From: Syngnathus acus
Lineage: Eukaryota; Chordata; Actinopteri; Syngnathiformes; Syngnathidae
Reading direction: 5' to 3'
Length of the DNA stretch: 64,000 nt
Assembly: GCF_901709675.1 (NCBI RefSeq)
Contig: NC_051091.1
Location: 1,609,967 to 1,673,966 of the forward strand
Shown: positions 23,658-35,600 of the stretch, piece by piece
Layout: each line of letters opens with the position of its first letter
Position numbering within the stretch: the stretch's first letter is position 1
Made by a program: the position numbers and the translations under genes
Notes under the pieces: generated by a model
What the model was told of the DNA's origin: nothing
Database searches by the model: none
What the model saw: the letters and a program-made list of their open reading frames with translations, nothing else

Positions 23658-26600
23658 ATGTAAAACAAAAATGAAATAAATAAAATCCTGTCCTCAGTTT
23701 CCCTGAATTAATTCAGCTTTGCCGCTCATTTCCTCACGTGTTGACAAGGAGCCGCCGCTACTTCTGATAAAAACAAATGCGGGTTTGAGCCCCGTTGTCT
23801 CCTCCTCACTGGCAAGCGACCAAGTTGGCATACGCCCGCGTAGCTTTAACAATTATCGTCCATATATAAATTCCTTCAGTTCCAACAAAAACAAGAAAAT
23901 TAACCTCATTCCACTACTTTTAGAGGGGACTGTAGCTCACAGGGAAAAAGGTTCGTATGAAAGTGATGCTGCTAAAAAAGAAAGGATGCAATCCATCATG
24001 ATTGTGGCCCACTTTCCACCCTGCAAGAGCATAATTATGTTACCCTTGTTATCCCAAAGCAATGGAAATTACGGGAAGGGGTGGTTGATATTTTTAACAG
24101 GCTTTGTCTGGATGCGCTGGCGTTAAAAAAGCCCTTTAGTCAAGCTATGGGGGTCTCACGCTGAATTACAATTAGATCCTTCTTACTCGCTATTAGCATC
24201 TTAACTCGCCCATGCACGGCCTCATCTTCCTCAGCCACTGATGAGCATTAGTGGGTCACAACCCGCCCACCCCGGCCTTGCCCTTTTTTACCTCATCACT
24301 AAAACCTGGAGCAGAAGAAGCAGCGGCAGCACGGCCTGCCAATCAAATTGGACGTGAACTCAACCGCCAATTTGGCCTTCCTCACTCGCCATCCAGGAGG
24401 CTGTTTGTGGGCGGCTTGAAAGTCTTTATAATCCCGCTTCAGGTAACGCCAACCACCATGGCCGCCGCAGAGAGCAGCAATGCATGCTGGGATATCCGCT
24501 GCCTATGCGGCAAGAAGCTCCAACTGGATTTAATAGCAAAATCATTCAAAAATTCCATCCATCTATTTATTTGGTACTATATGTACGGCTGGAACACATC
24601 CCAGCGGACACCTTGGATTGATTACCTGTCAATCACCGGACTGACGCACAAACAAACACTTGCACACACTTTGTAAAGACTTAAGAAAATGTACATTCTT
24701 AAAAGTACCTAATGTACATTTTGGCAAACAGCAAAGATAAATTAGTCTTCAATGAACTGAAAATTTGTAAATGTTTAAACAGCTCTAAAACCGCAGTTGC
24801 TTTTTTTTGTCGTCTGGAATTGCTGATTGATAAATGAAATTCGTCCTGCATTTACTGACCATTGCTCTATGTTCAGAAAATTGATCTTGTCTATGGTTTG
24901 CTCTCCGTCAGGTTGTACTTCCAAACACACATTTTTTTGGTGCATGTCCCTCGTTGATGAATTATTTAAGCGTTAGCTTGTTTTTTTGCTGACTCCTGTT
25001 GCGTTTTTCCATTTTCTGTCTGAACAATAGAAACAAATCGTGTTTGGATCTTCTAACCTGCGTAAGCCACTAAACAATCGACATGCTTCTTATTCAATAT
25101 AGCATGCGCAGTATACCATACCATGTTTATTTTTAGGTTTGGAGCTATTGTAGTAATACTTAATGCGATTAAGATCAAAGTCTCCCCAGACTCTGCGTGT
25201 TTTTCTTTTTTTCTTTTTACATAAGATCCAACCTGCGAGCGTGTTCTTGAGCGGATAACGTGAGAATGTGGTCCGACACGACAGGAGTTTGACTCCTGTC
25301 TGTCATGCAACCCACTCTCACTGTGCAGAAAATATCAAACCAAGATTAAAGACATCGAAAGCAAGGCAAAATATGTGTGTGCTTTGTCAAAATATTTCTT
25401 TTTTCCAAACAATTTTAGAGTATTAAATCGGTTTAGGTTCTTTCATTCCGCCCAGCCGTATTTGATTGATAATGTCAAGGTGAGCGGGGTGTGGTTTCAG
25501 TGCTTTCAAGGAACACGCCCATAAAGATTTGTCACAATTCTATCACCTCATTTTGTATACTTGGCGGGGTTTTTTTTCCCAATCATTCCAACTTGGCAAC
25601 CTTGTAAAATGACACTTTACTCTGTGGTGTGTCAAATTAAGAAGCCATAAATTTCCACCATTTGAAATGAAGTAATTATATTCTTCGTTTCATCCTGTTT
25701 TCCTTGCTCTGTTCAAGCCACTTTCTGCAGTCTCTCCATCAACCCCCGTGCACATTTTTGTCTTTGTTCCAGTTAACCCCGTTCCATCACCTTAGAACAT
25801 GACAGTCAATGCAGCGTTTCCCTTTTTTTCTCCACTCTACCTGTGGTGTCCTTTCTGCACCAGCAAGATTAGAGCACCTCTTGCATGTGCATTTCTAATC
25901 AGTTAGAGAGCAAGAGAGAGAGAGAGAGAGAAAGGAGTGTGTGTGTGTTCATGTGAGACAGAAAGCGAGCGAGCGAGCGAGTGAGGAAAGGGTAAGGCGA
26001 GGAGGGGTGATTACGTGGAGCAGCACCCCATACGGCAGCCCTGCAGTGCGATCCGGAAAAAAAGGGGGGCTTGGAGATCGGCTGCGCAGAAAGCGCAAGA
26101 GACGAGGACTGGGAGGGTGTTCAAAAGAGCAAGGATGAGAGCCAAGGTATAGACACAGAGGGAGGAGAGGAGAGGAGAGGAGAGAAGGGAGTGAGGGGGG
26201 CATGATCTTTGCTTCCAGTCGTGGGGGAGGACGGCAGCGGCAGCGGCGGCGGGAGATTGAGGCAGATCGGGAAAGCGGCCAGGCGGGACGGCATGCCCTG
26301 TGAGCAGTGAGGCGCTCCGTGTGCCCCCCCTTAACCGCCATTCCAGCAGGGCCGTACGGGCATGCAGCAAAGCGGCCAAGGAGCCAGGTGGGCTGCGGCG
26401 GTGCTCCTCTTCTTCTCCTCCTCCTCGTCAACGTCGCGGACGCCCCGGGGGACGAGCGTCGTCGTCTGAATGCCTCCCAGGACTCCCAACCTCCCACTCG
26501 GGATTATGAAATTCAGGAGTTGAGGAAGCGCCCGCTCCTGCAGGATTTTACAAATACGCCCAACTACCTACTTAACCTTTGTGGCTCGCTCACACCCCCC

Positions 26601-29600
26601 GCCGAAAAATGACCGCGCCGGTACCTCAAGTGTACTTTAAGAATGCTGCTACCTTGCTCGTACGAGCCGTGCCCTAGCTCTCAAAGCGCTTGACCAATGA
26701 AGCCATGGGACTCAGCCAGAGCTTTACAAGTATGTGGTGACCACCCCCCGACCCCGACTTTAGGGATAGAGTGTGTTGCTGTGTGAATACCAATGTTTTT
26801 TGTGATGTCTTTGGAGCGGCTTGCCTCTCCGATGCTCGGTGGGCCCAGTTTAGCCCAAATCTGTCAGCCGGGTTCCCCGCTCTCCCTTCACTCTCGGCTG
26901 ACCGTAAGCCGTTAGCCTGTCCTTCCCCTTCCTCCGGTGTGGTAGCCCGCTGCGGGGTGGGAGCCCCGTCGACCTATCCCCGAACCCTCCTGTTATTTTT
27001 CCAACCTCGGACCCTGCCTCCCCTGAGCTCGGCCTGGTGCTGCTGCACTCGCCTCTGCCCGCGCTGGCCGAGGATGATGTGGCAGTGCCACGTGTCGTCC
27101 TCCGAGTGCCGCTGCTACCGGCTCAACGGCTTCTCGCTGCTCAAGCGCTTCCCTCTCTCGGCAGATGGGGCGTGCGGCAAAGCCCTGGACCAGCCGGTGG
27201 GCGAGTGGCTGGAACGAGCCGGGCTGCCGCAGTACGAGGGCAAGTTCCTGCTCAACGGCTTTGACGACCTGCGCTTCATGGTGAGTCACCTGGACCTACC
27301 CCTGACAAACCCTCAGGCCTCTGCTTCCTGCTCCTGTCACCTCACCCCTGCCTCCGCCCATCCGCCACATCGGGGGCGGGCTAACTTTAGTGCGCAAGTC
27401 TTTCTTTTTTAATGAATCGAGCAGTTATTTAAAAATATTTCAACATTCTTATTTTATTATTTACATGAATTCAATTAACTGATTTATTTCTAGGGGTGAA
27501 TGTAGCATTTTTATAGGTAAAATGTTTTATTCACAACAAATCAATGAACTATTTCATGATAAATGAAAGAAAATATTGTATAAAGTTAAGTCATAAAGCA
27601 ACAAAAATTATGTAACAAATAAATGAAGAAAATTTATTAAATTTGCTTGTTTATTTTTTAACTCACAATTAAAGCAGCCTTTTCATGAAACTGTTTTAAT
27701 GTGTATGCAAAATTTCCTTTTTTTTTACAAATATTTTTGGCTTTACTACTTACAGTAAATAAAAAGTAACAATATACGCAAAATTGTTAACGTTCTGTTT
27801 TCTTATATTATAAAATAATTACTTGATTAAATAATGCAAAATAATGTTAATGCACATGTATTTTCTTCCTCTGCATTGCACTGAGGTGAAGATCACGCAG
27901 ATTGATTGACCATGACCCCCCCCCCCCCCCCCCCCCCCCTCCCTATCCTCCTTTTCCCAAGCGGGAGCATAGGCCACCCTCATTGCCATGACAAACAGCC
28001 ATCAAAAGCCATTAACTTTTTCCCCGTCATTAAAAATGAGATGATCTCATTCCACTGTCTTTGCAGCTAAATGGAGCTCACTTTTAATGCACTGCAGCTT
28101 CTTCCAGATAAACTCTGCATGCTCCCGTTACGACCGGTGTGAATGTTTCACACAGTGAAAAGAGGCATATGTTTGTGAATTTCTTTAAAACACTATTCTG
28201 GTGACTTCATGTCTCATCTGTGACATGCTTTTGTCAAAATAGCGCAAGGATCAAGAATCAATGTACACTTGACATGTTTTTAGGGGCCCGGCTCGCTACT
28301 CCCCATTTACCAATGGCGACCACGGCTTTTGTTACTGTGACAAGCGGGGGCGGAGCATACGTTTTACAACTGTCCCTTGTCATCTCTCCAGCAAGTGTAT
28401 GCGTGACGGTGGGCTGCTGGCTTCCCCAGAGCGTGGGGGGGGGTAAAAAGTGCAAGTGTCCGTAAATACAGCAAAAGCATTTTAACTTGCAAACTTCATA
28501 TATTAAACCAAAGACAAATGCAATCTTTTGTCACGCTACAGAAAAACTCAGTGCAGTTCTGCTTTCCTTTGGGCTTTTTAACGATGAACAGGGTGTTGCA
28601 CCCATGATTGATGTGGGTGTCTCCGCATGATCATGTTTCAGACGGTGTAGTCTAGCCATCACTCGAAAGTGGCTCTGGATCTTCACCCAGTCAGGCTGTC
28701 ATAGTTGGAAAAACTGTGGCGGGGCATATATGATGTAAATGAACATGACTGTTATGTGACACTAAAGCAGAAGAGGTTGTTCAGACATTTTATTTGGTCA
28801 TGATTCCCAAGCAAATTGGCGCATCCGGAAAGTAAGCTCATCGTCATGGCCTCCGCCCACCCTAATTACATATTAATCAGTTGATTTAACTGCACCTCAC
28901 TGCGCACAGCATGACTGAAAGCATTATCATGTTTTATTTGATTTTTTATTTTTTTTGCTAAACAGAGAAACGCGCCTTTGACGTGGTTCGCTCCCCGGGT
29001 CAAACCATGGCCGCCGCAGCGTAAATAACGGCTCCCTGGGGGGCTCAGAGCGAGCGTTTGAGCTGCTGTTGGGTTACGTCACCTTGTCACGCCGGAGCTC
29101 GGCGAAGAGGCGTGGAGGGAAGCTGCTCCATGACCCCTTTAGTATTCATGCTATCTGATATGTTTTTGGACATTTTTCAGTGGAGTTGCTTTGATTTACA
29201 AAACCCATTGCAGGAGCTTCAGGGGCAAAACCATTTTTGGCATTCAAGACCAATGTCAAAACGCATTGTTTCCACAGACACTTGGATAAAGGGAACTTAT
29301 TGAGTGCTACCTTTGTGTTGAGGAGATTCAAAGCATTTTGAGTGATTTGCGTACTGTATATTCATTTCGCAAACGAGTTACTACAATGGCTATAACTGCT
29401 GGATCTGCTGGGGCGCTGTCCCACTTGCCCCACCATGTATCTGACCAACATTAGTCAATATCAAGTTTACAGCCAATATATCCCTCCCATGTATGCATGT
29501 CATCCGCAGATTTTCATTCAATCCGATTTATATATGACAAATGTGAAATTGAAAAACTGCGTCTCAGTGTTAGATTGGATGATTCCGTGCAGGAGGGAAG

Positions 29601-32600
29601 ATTTCCCAAACATAATGTGATGCAGACCATGCTCATTAAGCATTCTGATGTTCATTTGTGTATGATGCCTCGTGTGTCTGCTGGACCTGACACATCGGTG
29701 AGATAAATGATGGGCTTAGAGAGCTACGCCGATGCGATGCTTGTAAACAACGGCAAAGGTCAGACGAGTTTGGTAGACGGGGCGGATGTTTCATCGCGTG
29801 CCCTTTTAACATGCTTCCAGATTTGTCAATGTCAACAAGCAAAAGTTCTCCGGTAGGGGGCAGTGCTTTTTAGAACCGCTTTCAAACTTTGACACACCTT
29901 GCTGTGATTGTATAGATCATAAAAAAAGGGCATGTTACAAATCAACATTAGTTTCATCCTAAAATTCAAATTGAACTTGATTTAAGCTCATTTAGATTTT
30001 GGTCAATTTGACCCACAATATAAAAACTAAAAATCAGCCTCTTGGCACTGTGTAGGAGCTTAAAAGTAGATCAATTGCAAAGTGCATTTTGAGAATTCAT
30101 GCTGGGCAAAGAGTCACAGCCAAGCCGTCCGGCTCTTGATGAGAAGTTTCCCCCAGCGGCCTGGCCCGGCCCACGGTGCAGAGAAAGCAAGCGCATGAGT
30201 GCTGAGGCGTTCTGTGGCCAGTGACGAACGAGTGCGCCGAGAGGCAGCTTTTGAGGGATCATGAATTATAAACAGCTATGTGCTCATTCTCATCATTTTT
30301 ACACGGCGATTAGCATTTTCCGCCCATCATCGGTCCCTTCTATGCGCGGCAACTTTATTTTAGTATTTTTAGAGTGCTAACACTTGTTGCCTTGATGTCC
30401 GAGCAAATGTGGCAAATTGTCTCCTGAGAATTATATTCGTTGCAAATGTGTCTGTACACCATAAATATTACATGTAATCGCGCGGCTTTCAACAAAAACG
30501 CTCCAGTGTGGACATGAGCATGCTCAAGCCTTTTTCGGGTCCTATAGAGAATTTTATTTAGGGCTTCAAGTTGAAATCCAAAGCAAAACGTTTATGTTTG
30601 ACATGGCTTTGGCCTGAATGTCAAAACCTAATTACATATATCTAGGGAACACTGTAGCCACCTAGTGGCCAGGAGGTCCCAAACAGCCACTAAGTTGGCA
30701 CATGCCTTTGGGCCAGCTCTGCACATGAACACACAAAGCATAACACATGACTGAGTGACGCCGTTCCTGCGAAGGTCTTTCGGAAAATAGGAATGAAGAC
30801 AATTTGGCGTACGGGGTCAAGAGAGGGCTGCTAATTTAGCCAGAACACACAGCAAGATAGAAGAGAGCTATCATCATCATCATCATCGCCATCGCCGCCA
30901 CCACGAATCACATCACTAGCAGCGTGCGGCTCATTAACTATGCAAGTACTCAAGCGTACATTTTCCCGTCACGTGACGTCAAATAGAGCCTCCCCAGGCA
31001 TCGTCCAAGTGGGGAGAATCTATTTCAGGCTCCTATCCTGGATTTATGGCTGGCGACCTTTTATTAATCGGGCTGCAGTGGTGCTTTGAGGCCAAGCCAG
31101 CGGGATGAAGCGAAGACAGAACATTTTAACATTCTTGGCTTGAAACAATCAATATGCAGCAGTACAGCAGCACTGGGGAGAGAAAAACGCTTAGATGCAC
31201 ATTTTCCGGCCTCGCTCTACGGCTGCATTCAAAATCACTCCCTATTCACTAGATACAGTAGCTGTTTGGCAGAAGTAAAGTACTTGAGTAGAAGTACAAT
31301 CATCTTAACAGAAAATCATAACACAATCTCATTTTCAACATGCACAGCGCTTTGTTTTATGTTTACGTTGACAGTAAGCAATCTCGAAGTGGCAATAACT
31401 TCTTTTTCAAAATAAATGTCACTGAATTAAATGAATACTGTCACATTGTTAGTGGCTTAACCTTAATCAATGGGTTTGCATGTCATCAATTAGAACATTT
31501 ATGTACATTTTGTAGCTGACTTATGTGGAATCATTTAAGTTGTTCTTTTCCTATACTCTATTCCATTTGATCAGTGTCTGTGTCGACTAGATATTCTTCT
31601 CCATAAATATCATCATATAGAGAATGAGTGAATGATTATATATTCACTTATCTCCTATTCTCTAATTACTCCATTCTCATTTTCAGTGGAATTCATAGCA
31701 AACTACAGGACAGCATAGTCTCCCATATAAAAGCATATATATAGCTCTCCCGATAAGGATCCGCTTTAGGAACCACAGAATGTTCCTGGTTTCTTTCCCC
31801 GTGTCAATGAAGGCAGCTCTTGTGGACGCATCCACCAAGGCTTTCTTTGTTCCCGACGCGTCGCACTGCATCACATTGATCTCGCCGCGCCATGCACAAT
31901 TTATTTGACTTCATTGTCCTCCCACTCGCCTCGTGTCAAGCATGCGCTAAACACTCGCATCCCAAGCCATGCTTGCAGCCAGTACGGTATGGATTTGGTC
32001 AGTACGGAGCATTCCGTGAACGCTCAGCCTCTGGCCAGTAAACGTCATGGGCTGTTTTTGGCTGCCGACCAGTCTCGGGAGTGCCCGGCCTCTTGTCCAA
32101 AGACAGCTGGGAAAGGCTCCAGGTCACACGTAGCCCTAAGCGCTATGCACACACACAAAAGATGCTGCACTGTTTTCCTAACCCACTCGCTCGGTTAGTG
32201 TGGACTTTGAGCAGATTGAGTTATTCCCCCCCCCCCCCAGGGTTGGATTAGTTATTTTGACGAATCGGATTCAGTTGGAGAGTGTATTTGGATGGCCATT
32301 GAGTTCATTGGTATGCCTTTCCTGTGTATGTGCAGGGAAGTAACGTGATGGAAGACCAGGATCTCCGAGACATCGGGATCACTGACCCAGGACACAGAAA
32401 AAAAATCCTGCACGCGGCACGCGGACTGCCCAAGGTACTCCAAGTTTTTGCGCTTGGGAATAAATGTTCTCTGTTTCTGGATGTATTAATATGAGATGCA
32501 TGGTGCCCACAGGTTGCATGAGGGATCAGACATTTGACACTATTGTGCATTAGAAAGGCCTAAAGCACATACAGACGAGCTGAACAAGCATTTTCCCTCC

Positions 32601-35600
32601 CTTGTGATCAAAAGTGCCCAATTGATGGATGACTGTAAACATTTATCTTGAGCTTGTGGTGAGGGGTGTGCTCAGAGTCATTTTTCTGAACTGCTGGAAA
32701 AATGACAGGTCGGGAGTGGCCGCTCGACGAATTAATACTTCCAGTACCAAATTACATTTACGAGAGCACCACCCATCACCGTTTCCATCGCTCAAGTTTC
32801 GATGACATGACATCCCATAATCGACCATTGGCTGACTTATTGTGAAGCGTTAAATATGGTCGGAGGAGGCCAAAGGACACTCACCTGTGACGTTCCTGCT
32901 GCAGGTCAAAGCTCTGGGATGTGACGGTAGCACATCTCTGGCCTCGTGGCTAGACGGCCTGGGCCTGCACGAGTATCTGCCCAATTTCCTGTCCAGTGGC
33001 TACCGCACGTTGGAGTGTGTCAAGAACCTGTGGGAGCTGGAGATCATCAATGTAAGCAGCCTTCTGTGACCCAAACCTTACTCTTTCAAATTTATGCCAC
33101 AAGTGGAAGTCAAAAGTTGAAGCCACTTACCCAAAGAGGCTACTGTGTGATGAGAGGTCTTTAGAGGTGAAGCAGCAAGTGATTTCTTGCCCAAAGTTCT
33201 AGAAGAGATCGAAATTTCAATGATTTACATGCGGATTGCATACGCACACTTAGATGGTGCATTCAGGTCCACTTTTCCTCTTATAAATCTATTCAGGTTT
33301 ATGGCATGTTGTGTGGAGAAAGAAGGTCAACTGAGGACACCTCGTCTTCCGCTCCCTGGCAGTTTGCGCTTTTTCAAAACCCTCCCAAGATATTTTGCTT
33401 TGTGACTCACTGGGGCTGGGGCTATCACATCGTTTACTCTAATTTGTCGAGAAAGTCGCAATTATGTATTGTGGCAAAAATACCACAATCAAGTTTGCCT
33501 CTAGTTGTATTTTCTTTCATTAGCTTAGTTTCAGCTGAGCAGCGGGTTGAGAACATCAGTGTGTTGCCATGGTTACATTCCGCAGACTTTCTTAAAGCGT
33601 CCCATCTTTTTTTTCTTCTTCTTCTTCTTCTTACATCGCCGCCATGCTCTGCAGCATCTCACGGCAAATCGAGCATTGCCGTGACCTACAAAGCGCTTTA
33701 CGTTCCCGCACGCCATCTTAAGTGCTTTATTATGAGGATTTACACAACCTCCAACCCCCGTGGGAACGCGAGACTTCCAGACCAATTCTTCCCCGAGACG
33801 GGATGAATAATTGAAGTCTTCAGACAAAAAGAGATATGCACAATAAGTCTGTTGCTGAGGATCTCGTAGCGGCAGAGCTAATTGTAGGCGGAACGTTAAT
33901 AACAGACACGAGTGTGCTAATAGGCAATTATGCAAATTTCTCCCATACGGAAGAGTTTTTGACTCCATAAAACTAACAACCTCTGACGACTATAATCACA
34001 GTTTTAACAAGGAGGAACGTGCTTTGAGAAGGTGAGCATTTTAAAATACATCAAACGAGGATTCAGCTAGCGTACAGGGTGGGATCATTAAGCCAAATGT
34101 GCACAGGTAAGGCGACGATTGAAATTACAATGACGTGAAACTGGACCTTAAAAGTTCCGGATAATTGAATGTCAAATCACTTGTCTCGTTACAACAAGTA
34201 GCTACTGTTCTGGTGCCTCTGGTAAGTGTGGCTGTTTTGGTTAGCGATCGATTTAAAATTAATTCCGATTATTATTCTGTTTGGTAGTCCTCTACTCAGC
34301 AGGTGGGTGAGTTAACGTTCACTCAGGCCGTTATCATGGTTCGTTAGTCAATCAGTCTGACCTCTATTTGTGCTATGGCCTCTATATTTTGCGAGCAAAA
34401 TGGGCTCACTGTGTTATTTAAGCACGATGCACAAAGATGCCTCGTGAATTATGAAGCGAGACAGTAGCGTATTCAAAACTGATGGTAAAACAGATTGAGG
34501 CTGAATTATTGATGGCCAGTCAAGGGGCGTGTGCTGTGGATTTCAGAGACCACACATTGTATTGTTTGGAAATGGCTTCTCAGAAGGCTCGTTGCTGCCA
34601 TAGGTCATCAGGGTGGGTCCACTGGGCCACAGGAAGCGGATCATCGCTTCTCTGGCCGAGAGACCTTACGAGGAGGCGCCCTCCAAGTCCAGACGGCTGT
34701 CTCCTATCATGGTGAGACCTATGATACGTACTACACCATCGGTTTCACTTCCTTAGAAAGCGGAAACAGGCCTTAATTCGACCGACTTATTGATGAAGCA
34801 AACCAATGTTTTCCGCTTGGTAGAAACAGGACTATGTAAAACCAAGAAGATAACAGCTAAAGAATCTCATCGAGAATTGTTGGGGACGAATGTTGGATCA
34901 AGATCAGGACATGGCTGTCTAAACATTGTATCATCACGTGATGTGCACCTTTTTCTCCCACTCAGTTCCATGACCTCCTGTCCCAAAGCACTTGCCCTCT
35001 GGGCCAGATGGACCCCTACACCAGTCGCTCTATGGACATGCTGCTGCCCCTGGCCGAGGCGGACCGGCGGCGGCGAGCGGATCAGGACGGTAGCGTCTCT
35101 CTGCGTTCCTACTGTGAGCGGCCGCGCTCTGTCGTGAGTTCCCGTTTTCTTGGCATCCTTTCATCGTTTCTTCGTAGAATTTTACAACCACTTTAAAACT
35201 TGGAACATTCTCAAGTCGTGACTTCCGCACCATTAAAGGGAATTGTATTAGTCCGAAGATAAAAATTTGATTTACAATACATGCTCTTAATTAATTTACG
35301 AAATCAACCGAACAATTAATCATTATTATTTAATTCAGTGGGGATGTGTGGGGGAAGAGTTCATTTTACGCCACTATAAATCTCCAACTTGGAAACAATT
35401 TACAGATGCATAACCACGATTAGATGGTGATGCACCATTTCATATGTATTTCTATTTATTTCTATTTATATATAATTCATATATTGAAAATGCTGAATCT
35501 GGTGAACCCCCAGATCTCAGTGTATACTTCCGCCCGCACAGTTGTGTCACTAGCGAATTGACTTAATACGTGAACCCGGCCAAAATCTGGGTCCGGCTGT

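Noticed and set aside
24251-24676. 141-codon plus-strand frame in an anks1a intron
   Set aside because: No splice logic with anks1a; its 3' part overlaps an L2-like repeat fragment.
25949-26497. 182-codon minus-strand frame in the GC-rich island
   Set aside because: It is Arg/Pro/Ser-rich, as expected from GC-rich sequence without stops, and opposite the likely 5' UTR of the short anks1a transcript.
26771-27073. Upstream in-frame extension of the internal anks1a exon
   Set aside because: The frame is open from 26771, but the paralogue's proteins start at MWQCH and the extension looks like GC-rich 5' UTR.
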